A DNA stretch of 16,837 nt from an uncultured Sutterella sp. (GTDB lineage Bacteria; Pseudomonadota; Gammaproteobacteria; Burkholderiales; Burkholderiaceae_F): positions 1 through 16,837 of the forward strand of contig CALESB010000025.1 of the NCBI GenBank assembly GCA_937906995.1. The letters are read 5' to 3'. Within the stretch, counting starts at the first letter, position 1. Every line of letters begins with the position of its first letter. The notes beneath the pieces were generated by a model that searched no databases, was not told the origin of the DNA, and was given only the letters and a program-made list of their open reading frames with translations. The position numbers were made by a program, and so were the translations under genes. Positions 7,415 to 16,211 of this stretch are shown here, piece after piece.

Positions 7415-7927
7415 ATGACTTTGGGTCGTCGTTCCTTTTTGTTTTCTGCACTGGCTGTTGCCATGGCTACAAGTGGCTGTGGTTTTCACTTGCGCGGCCG
7501 AGTCACGCTTCCTTTTGAAACAATGTATGTGAACATGCCAATGAATAATCGCATGGCTGCAGACATTCGTCGCATGCTCAAAGCTGGCACCAACGTTATT
7601 TTGGTTGACGAAGCCAATAAAGCCCAGGCCGTCCTCGATTTCCTCGGCTCTCAGCGTGGACGAGAAGTTCTTGCTTTGAACTCCAAAGGCGAAGCTCGTG
7701 AGTACGAATTGACCTTGCAAATGACTTTCCGAGTCTCTAGTCCTGATGGCGATGAGTATATGGCCCCAACCACCTTCTCAGGTTCTCGCCAAATGACTTA
7801 TAACGAAGAAGATTATTTGTCTCGAGACACCGAAGAAAATCTTTTGTATAACGAAATTCAACAAGATTTAATCACTCAATTGCTTAACTGTTTGTCTGCT
7901 TTAAAGCCTACCATCCATGCTTATTAG
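7415..7927 (+). CDS. lptE: LPS-assembly lipoprotein LptE
   Basis: Outer-membrane lipoprotein that plugs the LptD barrel and helps insert lipopolysaccharide. 170 residues. The signal peptide ends in a lipobox TSGC with the lipidated Cys at 22, followed at once by the LptE signature GFHLRG (23-28). A central block of alternating polar strands and the Asn/Tyr-rich RQMTYNEEDYLSRDTEE region match the family, as does the C-terminal helix (QQDLITQLLNCLSAL). The signal peptide begins MTLGRRSFLF, which resembles a twin-arginine motif (RRxFL). The start has a modest ribosome site (TTGAGAA). The last 11 bp overlap holA, so the two are translationally coupled. The order leuS-lptE-holA is common in beta- and gammaproteobacteria. 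Confidence 0.93.
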   Translation: MTLGRRSFLFSALAVAMATSGCGFHLRGRVTLPFETMYVNMPMNNRMAADIRRMLKAGTNVILVDEANKAQAVLDFLGSQRGREVLALNSKGEAREYELTLQMTFRVSSPDGDEYMAPTTFSGSRQMTYNEEDYLSRDTEENLLYNEIQQDLITQLLNCLSALKPTIHAY

Positions 7928-8936
7928 AAGCGATGATTTAGAACACCAACTGACAAAAGCGCTTGAGGCTGGGGTACTTGCTCCGGTCTGGATCGTTATT
8001 GACGAAGAGCCTCTTTTAGCAATGGAGGCCATTGATCAATTGCGCCAGACCGCTACCCAACTGGGCTATACGGACCGAAAAACCTTTGCTCTTTCTGCTA
8101 CTTCTGACTGGTCTGAGCTATTAGATAGCATTCTTAGTGTCTCGCTATTTGATGATAAAAAAGTGATCACCTTACGATTTCTATCATCAGGTCCTGGAGT
8201 GAAAGGGGCAAAGATCTTACAACAGTTTATAGAAGTCGCACCAACGGTCGACGGTACCGTCACAATTGTGCATCTAACGCAGGTTGACTATAAAACACAA
8301 AAGACGCCCTGGTTTAAAGCTCTGGCTTCTATTGGACATGTTGTTAATTGTCTTCCCATTCCAAGACCACATTACTTAAGCTGGATCGAACAACGATTAA
8401 AACGTCAAAATCAATCAATGCAGGACGATGCATTGCGATTTTTTGCGGAGCAAACCGAAGGTAATTTAATGGCAGCCAAGCAAGAGCTGACAAAGCTGTC
8501 GTTGCTTTATCCCGCCCGTGAGCTTAGTCTTCGCGAAGTAGAAGACTGTGTCATGAATGTTTCTCGCTACAGTGTTGAAGATCTGATCGAAACCATTGCT
8601 TATGGTGATGTTGCCCGCTTATGTCGAACCATTAACGGGATGCAAGCCGAAGGAGAAGCTCTCCCACTCATCATCATGCGAATATCATCATTTATTCGTG
8701 ATGCTATCGCTATAAGTGAGGGTGAAAATGTCTTTTGTGCACCGGCCACAAAGCAAGCACTGCAGCGTTTTATTAAACATATGACAGCCAACAAGTTGGC
8801 AAATGCTCTTGCTCGTTGTGCTGATATCGATCGTTTAGCCAAAGGCTTAACTGTACAAACACGAAATGACGTGTGGTCTGAACTCAAAAACTTGTGTGTT
8901 TTTCTTGCCCACGTCCCTACAAGGAAAAATATTTAA
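7917..8936 (+). CDS. holA: DNA polymerase III subunit delta
   Basis: The clamp-loader wrench that binds and opens the beta sliding clamp. 339 residues, close to E. coli HolA (343). The beta-binding hydrophobic tip is visible as SLF at 76-78, followed by KKVITLR. The domain II signature FAEQTEGNLMAAKQELTKLSLL lies near 145-165, and the C-terminal collar-like helical region includes DVWSELKNL. Delta subunits lack a working Walker A site, and none is seen here. The ATG lies inside the end of lptE and its ribosome site lies in lptE coding sequence. The next gene starts directly after the TAA, so all three genes probably form one transcript. Confidence 0.95.
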   Translation: MLIRSDDLEHQLTKALEAGVLAPVWIVIDEEPLLAMEAIDQLRQTATQLGYTDRKTFALSATSDWSELLDSILSVSLFDDKKVITLRFLSSGPGVKGAKILQQFIEVAPTVDGTVTIVHLTQVDYKTQKTPWFKALASIGHVVNCLPIPRPHYLSWIEQRLKRQNQSMQDDALRFFAEQTEGNLMAAKQELTKLSLLYPARELSLREVEDCVMNVSRYSVEDLIETIAYGDVARLCRTINGMQAEGEALPLIIMRISSFIRDAIAISEGENVFCAPATKQALQRFIKHMTANKLANALARCADIDRLAKGLTVQTRNDVWSELKNLCVFLAHVPTRKNI

Positions 8937-10118
8937 ATGGCTAGTTATCACTTCTTTGCCGTCTGCCCTCGCACCCTTGAGCCCATCTTAGCCAAGGAGT
9001 TACAAGAGCTCGGCGCACAAAATACAAAAGAAAACCCGGGTGGCGTTTTATTCGAAGGACCACTGGCATTAGCGATGTCCGTTTGCCTTCACAGCCGATT
9101 TGCTAGCCGAGTGCTCATGAAAATCGCTTCACGCCAATACTATGATAGTCATGACATTTACGACATGGCTCATCTTTTACCCTGGGAAAAGTTTTTTGAA
9201 GCAGATGCCAAAATTCGCGTCGATGTGACGGCTAAAAACTCTCCGTTAGAAAGCTTAGACTTTACAACATTACGTATTAAAGACGGCATTTGCGATCGCT
9301 TCCGTGAAGGTTGCGGTATGCGTCCTAGCATTGAGAAATCTAATCCTGACGTTCGCATTCATGCCTTCATCACTGAACGCTACTGCACATTTTATTTAAA
9401 CCTTTCCGGTGAACCGCTCTTTAAACGGGGTTGGCGCATCGAAAAGGGCGAAGCTCCTTTAAAAGAAAACCTCGCTGCTGGTCTCTTAGCCTTATCACAG
9501 TGGGATCGCCAGTCACCTTTAATGGATATTTTCTGTGGCTCCGGCACAATCGCCATTGAAGCCGCTCAAATTGCCTGCAATATGGCCCCAGGCTTAAATC
9601 GATCCTTTGCTTTTGAAAATTTACAAATTTTCGATATGGATCTCTGGGAAGAAATGAAAGAAGATGCTCGCGCTGCCATTAATCTTCATGCCCCGGTTCG
9701 TATTGCTGCTAGCGATATCTCTTCAATCGTGGTTGGCAAGGCCCTAAGCAATGCTCAACGCGCTGGTCTTGAGCAACTGCTCGATGATGGCCGCTTAACT
9801 TTTACGCGTTGTGATGCTCGTGAGGCAACTCCGATTGCGACAGAAGGCACCATTATTTCGAATCCTCCATACGGTGAACAATCCAACCCTAAGAGCGCAA
9901 GCGTGGCTAGTATGATGAAGAACGTCGCAGATAATCTTAAGCGCCAATTTGCTGGCTGGACAGCTTGGATGCTGACAAGCGATCGCAAGTTACCTCAACA
10001 AATGCGCCTGTCAGAGTCTCGAAAGATTGTCATCTTTAATGGCCCCCTCGAATGCCGTTTCTTCAAGTTTGAAATGGTTAAGGGCAACTTCCGTCGCAAA
10101 GATGTCCCAGCTCAATAA
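8937..10118 (+). CDS. THUMP-domain class I SAM-dependent rRNA methyltransferase (RlmL type)
   Basis: Putative 23S rRNA guanine-N2 methyltransferase of the COG0116 family. 393 residues: an N-terminal ferredoxin-like plus THUMP region (about 1-160), then a Rossmann methyltransferase domain with the SAM-binding FCGSGT (199-204) and the catalytic NPPY (309-312). This corresponds to the N-terminal RlmL half of the 702-residue E. coli RlmKL (m2G2445); the RlmK half is absent. Standalone proteins of this kind are common outside the gammaproteobacteria and are often misnamed N6-adenine DNA methylases. The ATG follows the holA TAA without a gap, with AAGGA 11 nt upstream inside holA. A strong bidirectional terminator ends the operon. 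The target base is inferred from family membership only. Confidence 0.88.
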   Translation: MASYHFFAVCPRTLEPILAKELQELGAQNTKENPGGVLFEGPLALAMSVCLHSRFASRVLMKIASRQYYDSHDIYDMAHLLPWEKFFEADAKIRVDVTAKNSPLESLDFTTLRIKDGICDRFREGCGMRPSIEKSNPDVRIHAFITERYCTFYLNLSGEPLFKRGWRIEKGEAPLKENLAAGLLALSQWDRQSPLMDIFCGSGTIAIEAAQIACNMAPGLNRSFAFENLQIFDMDLWEEMKEDARAAINLHAPVRIAASDISSIVVGKALSNAQRAGLEQLLDDGRLTFTRCDAREATPIATEGTIISNPPYGEQSNPKSASVASMMKNVADNLKRQFAGWTAWMLTSDRKLPQQMRLSESRKIVIFNGPLECRFFKFEMVKGNFRRKDVPAQ

Positions 10119-10140
10119 AGCTTAACCTCAACTACAAAAA

Positions 10141-10177
10141 GAATGGCCGAATGCATCACTGAAGCATTAGGCCATTC
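10141..10177. terminator. bidirectional terminator between convergent genes
   Basis: GAATGGCC (10141-10148) pairs with GGCCATTC (10170-10177). An inner AATGC/GCATT helix is offset by one unpaired base on each side. The 5' side is flanked by AAAAA and the 3' side by TCTTTTT, so it can end both the rightward lptE-holA-methyltransferase operon and the leftward hrpA/Fe-S transcript. Confidence 0.92.
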
Positions 10178-10194
10178 TCTTTTTAATAACTCCA

Positions 10195-12186
10195 TTATTT
10201 GGCGATTGGATCGTCTAAACCATTGGCAACGATTTCAGCCAATTCAATAATCTCCATACCTTCAAGTACTTTATCTCCACTCATTGCACTTTCAAACATC
10301 GTCAGACAATGAGGACATGCAACAGCCACGGTTGGAGCAGATTCTCTGAGCTCCTTAAGTCGAATGACATTAATTCTCTTTGTCTGACCTTCCATCCACA
10401 TTTGACCGCCCCCGGCTCCACAGCACATGGCCTGCTTACCACGATTGATGTTTTCCACTCGTGATAAACCTTCGATTTCATCCATGATCTTTCTCGGGGT
10501 TCCTACGCTATTGTTGTAGCGAGCCATGTAACACGGATCATGGAAAACAACCTTTTCCGCCGTTTTTAACTTCGGCTTAATGCGTCCAGAGGCCATTAAT
10601 TCATGAATCAAATGTGTATGGCTCATCACCTCAAACTGTCCACCCTCAAATTGAGGATATTCATTTTTAAGCGTATTAAAACAATGCGGGCAATGAGCCA
10701 CAATACGTTTGAAGTCATACTGACGAAGATTTTCAATATTTTCTTGCACGGCCAATTGGAATGTGTACTCTTCACCAGCTCGTCGTGCGAAGTCTCCATG
10801 ACAACGCTCTTCTTGCATAATGGCAAAGCTGACATTAGCCGCACGCAAGATCTTAACCATTGCTCTTGCAATCTTTTGCGCACGCCGATCGTAAGATGCT
10901 GAACATCCCACCCAGTAAAGGAACTCAACCTTTTGACCTGGCTTAGCGATGGGTAAATCCAAGTCTTTCCCCCATGCTAAACGATCTGCAGGATCCATAC
11001 CCCACGGATTCCCAACGCTTTGTGTATTTTCTAGCGCCAATTGCATACCAGCAGGAAAGTCACCTTGCTCTAAGGCCAGGTGCCGACGCATGTCGATAAT
11101 GGCTGAAGGTAAATCAATACGCGCAGGGCATGCTTGAGCGCAGGCGCCACACGTGGTACAGCTCCAAATTTCATCCTTTGTAATAACCTCACCCACCAAA
11201 GCCTTTCCATCTTCTGGGTGACGAAGTTGATTTTTGAGCTTCAAGACCATCTTTTTAGGATCGAGAACCGAACCTGAACGTAAGGCTGGACAAACATCCG
11301 AACAACGACCGCACTCGGTACAAGCATCGAAATCGAGACGTTGCTTCCAAGTGAATTGCTCAAACTTTGAAACACCAAAACTTTCTTGTTCTTCGATATT
11401 TTCAATTTTATTAAGTTCTCCCTTGGGCTTGAGCTTTCTCCAATAGATATTCGTCGATGCCTTAAACATATGGGAGAAATAGGTATAAGGAATCATTGCA
11501 ACAAAAATCAAGGCAGCAGCACCGTGCAATAACCACCAAATAAAGTGGGCTCCCTTTAATTGTTCAGGAGTAAAGAGCGAAGTCATGCATTGAGCAAATA
11601 AGTTGCCCACAGGCGAATAATTTGCCCAAGCGGGCTGTTGAACCGCTAAACGCAATCCTTCGACCACATACCCACTCACAATAATTAAGAAAAGTGAAAT
11701 CAATACACCTGCAAATCGCCAACTGCGCTCCAAATTTTGCTTCTGAATAACAAAGCGACGTACCGCAGCAGCCAACAAACCCAAAATGGCAACAACACCG
11801 GCCACATCTAAAATGAGCTTATAGGCAAGATAAATCCAACCCTTTAAGAACTGCTCACCAAAAATATAGTGACCAACGTCCCAGTCTAGGGTTGCCGTAG
11901 CCGTGCCGAAGAACAAAAAGAGAAATCCCCAAAAAAGGAACAAGTGAATCACACCAGAAGGCGTTTTCAAAAGGCGTCTATGCATAAAAACATCGCGCCA
12001 CACTCCGCCCCAACGTCGTTTCCAATCTTTCTGTAAAGGCTCACTTTTACCCTCTTTCCATAGCTTTACCGATTGGTAAATACCCCATAAACAAATAAAG
12101 AGAGCTGACAAGCCAAAAACATAAACACCTATTTCAGCCCACAATGGAATGTTCCAAAATGCCGGGCGAATGGGTAAATCGGTCAT
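10195..12186 (-). CDS. Membrane cytochrome b / Fe-S heterodisulfide-reductase-like oxidoreductase (EMO type)
   Basis: A 663-residue fusion. An N-terminal NarI-like membrane domain has about five helices (roughly 16-40, 80-97, 120-142, 158-176, 217-237), with candidate heme-ligand histidines His81, His214, His221 and His239. Two [4Fe-4S] ferredoxin motifs follow: C289xxC292xxC295xxxC299P and C343xxC346xxC349xxxC353P. Then come two CCG (DUF224) domains. The first is altered (C428, C462-HGD, C499-x2-C502) and the second is canonical (C552, C588-C589-G, C624-x2-C627). This architecture is known from membrane Fe-S oxidoreductases that pass electrons from EtfAB and acyl-CoA dehydrogenases to (mena)quinone, related to HdrD and GlpC. 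No etf or dehydrogenase gene is in the window, so the electron donor is inferred. AAGGG precedes the ATG. It lies 44 bp after hrpA on the same strand, possibly cotranscribed. Confidence 0.85.
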   Translation of the reverse strand: MTDLPIRPAFWNIPLWAEIGVYVFGLSALFICLWGIYQSVKLWKEGKSEPLQKDWKRRWGGVWRDVFMHRRLLKTPSGVIHLFLFWGFLFLFFGTATATLDWDVGHYIFGEQFLKGWIYLAYKLILDVAGVVAILGLLAAAVRRFVIQKQNLERSWRFAGVLISLFLIIVSGYVVEGLRLAVQQPAWANYSPVGNLFAQCMTSLFTPEQLKGAHFIWWLLHGAAALIFVAMIPYTYFSHMFKASTNIYWRKLKPKGELNKIENIEEQESFGVSKFEQFTWKQRLDFDACTECGRCSDVCPALRSGSVLDPKKMVLKLKNQLRHPEDGKALVGEVITKDEIWSCTTCGACAQACPARIDLPSAIIDMRRHLALEQGDFPAGMQLALENTQSVGNPWGMDPADRLAWGKDLDLPIAKPGQKVEFLYWVGCSASYDRRAQKIARAMVKILRAANVSFAIMQEERCHGDFARRAGEEYTFQLAVQENIENLRQYDFKRIVAHCPHCFNTLKNEYPQFEGGQFEVMSHTHLIHELMASGRIKPKLKTAEKVVFHDPCYMARYNNSVGTPRKIMDEIEGLSRVENINRGKQAMCCGAGGGQMWMEGQTKRINVIRLKELRESAPTVAVACPHCLTMFESAMSGDKVLEGMEIIELAEIVANGLDDPIAK

Positions 12187-12230
12187 ATATAAAACCCTTG
12201 TAACAAAGAATCTTTTTCAAAAAGCTAATT

Positions 12231-15200
12231 CTAATAAAGAATAGAATTCCATACCTTATCCAAACGCTTAATACTCACAGGCATCGGAGTACGAAGTTTT
12301 TGGGCAAAAAGTGAAACTCTCAACTCTTCAATCAGCCAGCGAAACTGAATAAGACGCTCATCAACTACGCCTTTTCGTCTTGCGACCTCACGCTCATAAA
12401 GCGTGACAAATCGACCTACGTCTCGCATTTTTTCTGCATCCTTCATTTGATCATCCTGCCATTTTTCTAAACGTTGGATAATCGCCTTTAAATATCTTGG
12501 ATAATGTATGAGATGCTCATAGCCGACACTGAGCAAAAAGTCCTTCACAAACAGAGCTGCCATTTGTGATTGAATATCCTCAATGACACGCTTATCAGGA
12601 CATTGCTTTAATTTGCGAGGGACCTGAATTGCCAATTCCACAATTTCACTTAATAAACGACTAATTTCTTGAGCAATTAAATTAAGTCTCCCCTTAGCAT
12701 CGTTTCTTCGCTTTTCAAAGTCCATCTTATTCATTGGCCACTGTTCTTGTAGAGCAGTTTGCTGAAGTGTTGCATCAATCACTGCCTCTTGCATAGCCTC
12801 AAAGCTTTCAAATGCCTTTGATAATGAGGGAACCATTGCCGCTTGCATTTGAATTTTTTGTAACGTCTTCAAAGACTTTTCGATAAAGCGAATCTGCTCA
12901 CGCAAACTCAACTTAAATAGACGAATAAGGCCACGCTCATGGTTTTTCTGAGCTTGATCCATATCGTCAAAAACTTCTAATGTGCAGTATTCGCCCCGAT
13001 CCACAAGAGCTGGATGACCAATAAGCGACTGATTTTTTCGCTTAATTTCCATAATTTCAGGCAACTCACCAAAGCTCCAAGATGTAATTTCCGACTCCCA
13101 CTCACAAGAGACTTCAACCTCTTTTGCTGCAACGGCTTGGAATGACTTTTGCGCCTCCTGTCCTAACTCGCTTCTTAAGCTAGCTAAGTTGCGCCCCATG
13201 GCGATCTGACGACCATATTCATCCAGAACTTTGAAGTTCATGGTTAAATGGGCTGGCAGCATCTCCAACTTAAAATCGACTACATTAGGGGCAATTTGGA
13301 ATTGTTCACGCAAATCCTCAATAATGGCCTCTCTTAGGCCTGCTTGAGCAAACTTGGCTTCGTGTCGCAACGCAAAGTTCTTTGCATACTCTGGCAAGGG
13401 CACACAGTGACGACGGTATTTCTGAGGCAAGCTCTTAACAAGAAGCTGCACCTTTTCTTTAAGCATTCCTGGTACCAGCCACTCCACCGCCGTTTCATCA
13501 ACCATATTTAGAGCGTAAAGCGGTACCGCTAATGTCACACCATCTCGGGGACTACCAGGTTCAAAGTGATACGTCAGCGCCATCTCAACCCCACGCATCG
13601 TGAGGTTTTTCGGAAAGTACTGTGTCGTAATCCCCGAGGCCTCATGACGCATTAACTCGTCCTTGCTTAAATAAAGCAGTTTGGGTTGAGTTTTTTCAGC
13701 TGCCTTGCGCCACTGCTCGAATGTGACCCCACTGACAACATCGGCGGGAATCAGCTTATCGTAAAACTGCTCAATCAATGCATCATCAACCAACACATCT
13801 AAACGTCGTGATTTGTGCTCTAGATTGCGAATTTCACGAATCAAATTTTGATTGTGCTTAAAGAAACTGGCTTGACAGTCAAAGTCACCCCCCACCAATG
13901 CTTCACGGATAAATAGTTCTCGTGCCAACACAGGATCTTTATCTGTAAAGTTCACACGACGTTGAGCATAAATAGTCAGACCGTATAGCGTTCCACGCTC
14001 CAGTGCCATCACACTAGCTTGATTTTTTTCCCAATGAGGCTCCGTGTAGCTCTTTTTAATCAAATGAGCCCCTACCTTTTCAACCCATTTAGGATCAATA
14101 TCGGCAACCGTTCTAGCAAATAATCGTGAAGTTTCTACCAACTCCGCGGCCATAATCCAACGACCACACTTTTTCACTCGAGGTGAACCTGGCCAAATGT
14201 GAAACTTAATGGAGCGGGCTCCAATAAAAGGAGGCGCCTTAGGATTATCATCAGGCTGTTTATAGCCAATATTGCCCAATAAGCCAGTTAATAGTGAAAT
14301 ATGGATTTGCTCATAAGTGGCATCAACCGTATTTAAACGCCACCCTAACTCAACCGTCATGTCTTTGAGTTGCTTGTAGACATCTTTCCATTCTCGCAAT
14401 CGACGCGGACTGAGAAACTTTCGTTTAAATTCCTCTGTCAACTTGCGATTACTTTCTTTCTTAGCCGTTGCTGTTTCAACGTATCGCCAAAGCTTTACAA
14501 AGGTCAAAAAGTCACTTTTATCATCTGCCATGGCCTTATGCGTCGTATCTGCAGCCTCTTGACTTTCAATGGGTCGCTCACGCGGATCTTGCACAGACAG
14601 GGCCGAGGCAATGATCAAGACTTCATTTAAAGCCTGATGATCATTAGCGGCCAAAAGCATACGGGCCACCTTGGGATCGACAGGTAGCTTGGATAAAGAG
14701 CGACCGATTTGTGTTAAACGCTCCTCATCATCCAATGCATTGAGTTCTTTTAAGAGTGATACCCCATCGACAATTGCTCTTTGGGGTGGAGCTTGTACAA
14801 AAGCAAACTTTCGAATGTCTCCTAAGCGCAAGGCTTTCATGCGCAAAATAACCGAAGCTAAGTTTGTTCGCATGATTTCTGGGTCTGTAAACGGAGCTCG
14901 ACGAGCAAATTCCTCTTCGCTATAGAGTCGGATACAAATACCATCTGCCACGCGACCGCAACGACCAGAACGTTGATTGGCCGAAGCCTGGCTAATAGGT
15001 TCAATCAAAAGCTGATCAACTTTATTTCGGTATGAGTATCTCTTAACACGAGCTAAGCCCGTATCAACCACATAACGAATACCTGGAACAGTAATAGAGG
15101 TTTCTGCAACATTGGTTGAAAGCACTATACGTCTTGAACCGGATGTTCTAAATACCCGCTCTTGCTCATCAGCAGAAAGTCTCGCAAAAAGCATTAATAT

Positions 15201-16163
15201 TTGCGTTGTCGGTGGTTGCATGCGACGCAGATACTCTGCAGCCTCACGAATTTCTCGCTCTCCAGGCAAAAAGACCAAAATATCCCCAGGCCCCTCACGG
15301 CTTAATTCGTCACAAGCATCATTAATGGCCATCATGAGACTTTTGTCATCCGTCTCATCACTTTCTTCAATGGGCTGATAGCGCACTTCAACAGGGTAGG
15401 TACGACCAGAAATGTTCAAAACAGGTGCAGGATGTCCACTATCATCGGCAAAATGCTCAGCAAAACGCTCGCTATCGATCGTAGCGGAGGTAACAATGAC
15501 TTTAAGATCTGGACGTTTTTTCAAAAGTCCCTTTAAATACCCCAACAGAAAATCAATATTGATACTGCGCTCGTGCGCTTCATCAATAATGATTGTGTCA
15601 TAGGCCTTTAAAAGTGGATCGTTTTGTGTTTCAGCCAATAAGATCCCATCGGTCATCAATTTGATCTTGGCTGAGCTTTGCGTCTTGTCAGTAAAACGAA
15701 CTTTATAACCAACAAACTGACCAAGTTCTGTCTTTGTCTCTTCTGCCAATCGTTTGGCAATCGATGAGGCGGCAATACGACGCGGTTGAGTGTGAGCAAT
15801 CAACCCCTTTTTACCGCGCCCAGCCAATAAACAAATTTTGGGCAGTTGAGTTGTTTTCCCAGAACCTGTTTCACCACAAACAATAACGACGCGATGCTTA
15901 CGAATGGCATCAATGACCTCTTGACCGCGCTCTGAAACAGGTAAACCAGCTGCTAACTCAATGTGGGCACCGCTGTCATCACTTGAGACAGAGGCAACAT
16001 TTTTTTTCTTTTCTTTCTTTTTTTGCGCCTTCGACTGTTGCAAAGCTTCACGTTCTTGGCGACGACGAGCCTTCTCTTGCTCTTCTTTTTCAGCCTGCAA
16101 ACGCGCTAATGCCATTTGTTCATCGCGTAAAAATGCCAGTTGATCTCTTAAGCTATTAGCCAT
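12231..16163 (-). CDS. hrpA: ATP-dependent RNA helicase HrpA (DEAH box)
   Basis: Large DEAH-box RNA helicase. In E. coli it acts on mRNA processing and the rescue of stalled ribosomes. 1310 residues, close to E. coli HrpA (1300). The helicase core motifs are complete: Walker A GETGSGKT (97-104), TQPRR (motif Ia, 125-129), DEAH (194-197), SAT (226-228) and QRSGRCGR (397-404). After the core come the winged-helix/ratchet region, an OB-like segment and the long C-terminal domain (DUF3418 type) of the HrpA subfamily. The N terminus has a highly basic, probably coiled-coil stretch (about 25-55) ending in runs of lysine, which gives long T-rich tracts on the plus strand. The start at 16163 has no clear ribosome site. 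The gene is divergent from yggX and followed by the Fe-S oxidoreductase. Confidence 0.97.
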   Translation of the reverse strand: MANSLRDQLAFLRDEQMALARLQAEKEEQEKARRRQEREALQQSKAQKKKEKKKNVASVSSDDSGAHIELAAGLPVSERGQEVIDAIRKHRVVIVCGETGSGKTTQLPKICLLAGRGKKGLIAHTQPRRIAASSIAKRLAEETKTELGQFVGYKVRFTDKTQSSAKIKLMTDGILLAETQNDPLLKAYDTIIIDEAHERSINIDFLLGYLKGLLKKRPDLKVIVTSATIDSERFAEHFADDSGHPAPVLNISGRTYPVEVRYQPIEESDETDDKSLMMAINDACDELSREGPGDILVFLPGEREIREAAEYLRRMQPPTTQILMLFARLSADEQERVFRTSGSRRIVLSTNVAETSITVPGIRYVVDTGLARVKRYSYRNKVDQLLIEPISQASANQRSGRCGRVADGICIRLYSEEEFARRAPFTDPEIMRTNLASVILRMKALRLGDIRKFAFVQAPPQRAIVDGVSLLKELNALDDEERLTQIGRSLSKLPVDPKVARMLLAANDHQALNEVLIIASALSVQDPRERPIESQEAADTTHKAMADDKSDFLTFVKLWRYVETATAKKESNRKLTEEFKRKFLSPRRLREWKDVYKQLKDMTVELGWRLNTVDATYEQIHISLLTGLLGNIGYKQPDDNPKAPPFIGARSIKFHIWPGSPRVKKCGRWIMAAELVETSRLFARTVADIDPKWVEKVGAHLIKKSYTEPHWEKNQASVMALERGTLYGLTIYAQRRVNFTDKDPVLARELFIREALVGGDFDCQASFFKHNQNLIREIRNLEHKSRRLDVLVDDALIEQFYDKLIPADVVSGVTFEQWRKAAEKTQPKLLYLSKDELMRHEASGITTQYFPKNLTMRGVEMALTYHFEPGSPRDGVTLAVPLYALNMVDETAVEWLVPGMLKEKVQLLVKSLPQKYRRHCVPLPEYAKNFALRHEAKFAQAGLREAIIEDLREQFQIAPNVVDFKLEMLPAHLTMNFKVLDEYGRQIAMGRNLASLRSELGQEAQKSFQAVAAKEVEVSCEWESEITSWSFGELPEIMEIKRKNQSLIGHPALVDRGEYCTLEVFDDMDQAQKNHERGLIRLFKLSLREQIRFIEKSLKTLQKIQMQAAMVPSLSKAFESFEAMQEAVIDATLQQTALQEQWPMNKMDFEKRRNDAKGRLNLIAQEISRLLSEIVELAIQVPRKLKQCPDKRVIEDIQSQMAALFVKDFLLSVGYEHLIHYPRYLKAIIQRLEKWQDDQMKDAEKMRDVGRFVTLYEREVARRKGVVDERLIQFRWLIEELRVSLFAQKLRTPMPVSIKRLDKVWNSILY

Positions 16164-16182
16164 CTATTAACACTTACAAAAA

Positions 16183-16205
16183 TTTGAAAAGACACACTTT
16201 TCAAA
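16183..16205. repeat. 23-bp perfect inverted repeat between hrpA and yggX
   Basis: TTTGAAAAG and CTTTTCAAA form 9-bp perfect arms around ACACA. It lies 19 bp upstream of the hrpA ATG and upstream of the yggX promoter region. The position between divergent starts suggests a shared operator. No regulator family is assignable from the sequence. Confidence 0.5.
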
Positions 16206-16211
16206 AAAACA

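Noticed and set aside
7316..7720. Open frame on the minus strand across the leuS terminator and lptE
   Set aside because: It overlaps the clear LptE coding sequence and a terminator, and its translation resembles no family I know.
8937..10118. DNA adenine methylase or restriction-modification gene
   Set aside because: The NPPY motif occurs in both DNA and RNA methyltransferases, but the N-terminal THUMP region and operon context point to rRNA modification. No restriction partner is present.
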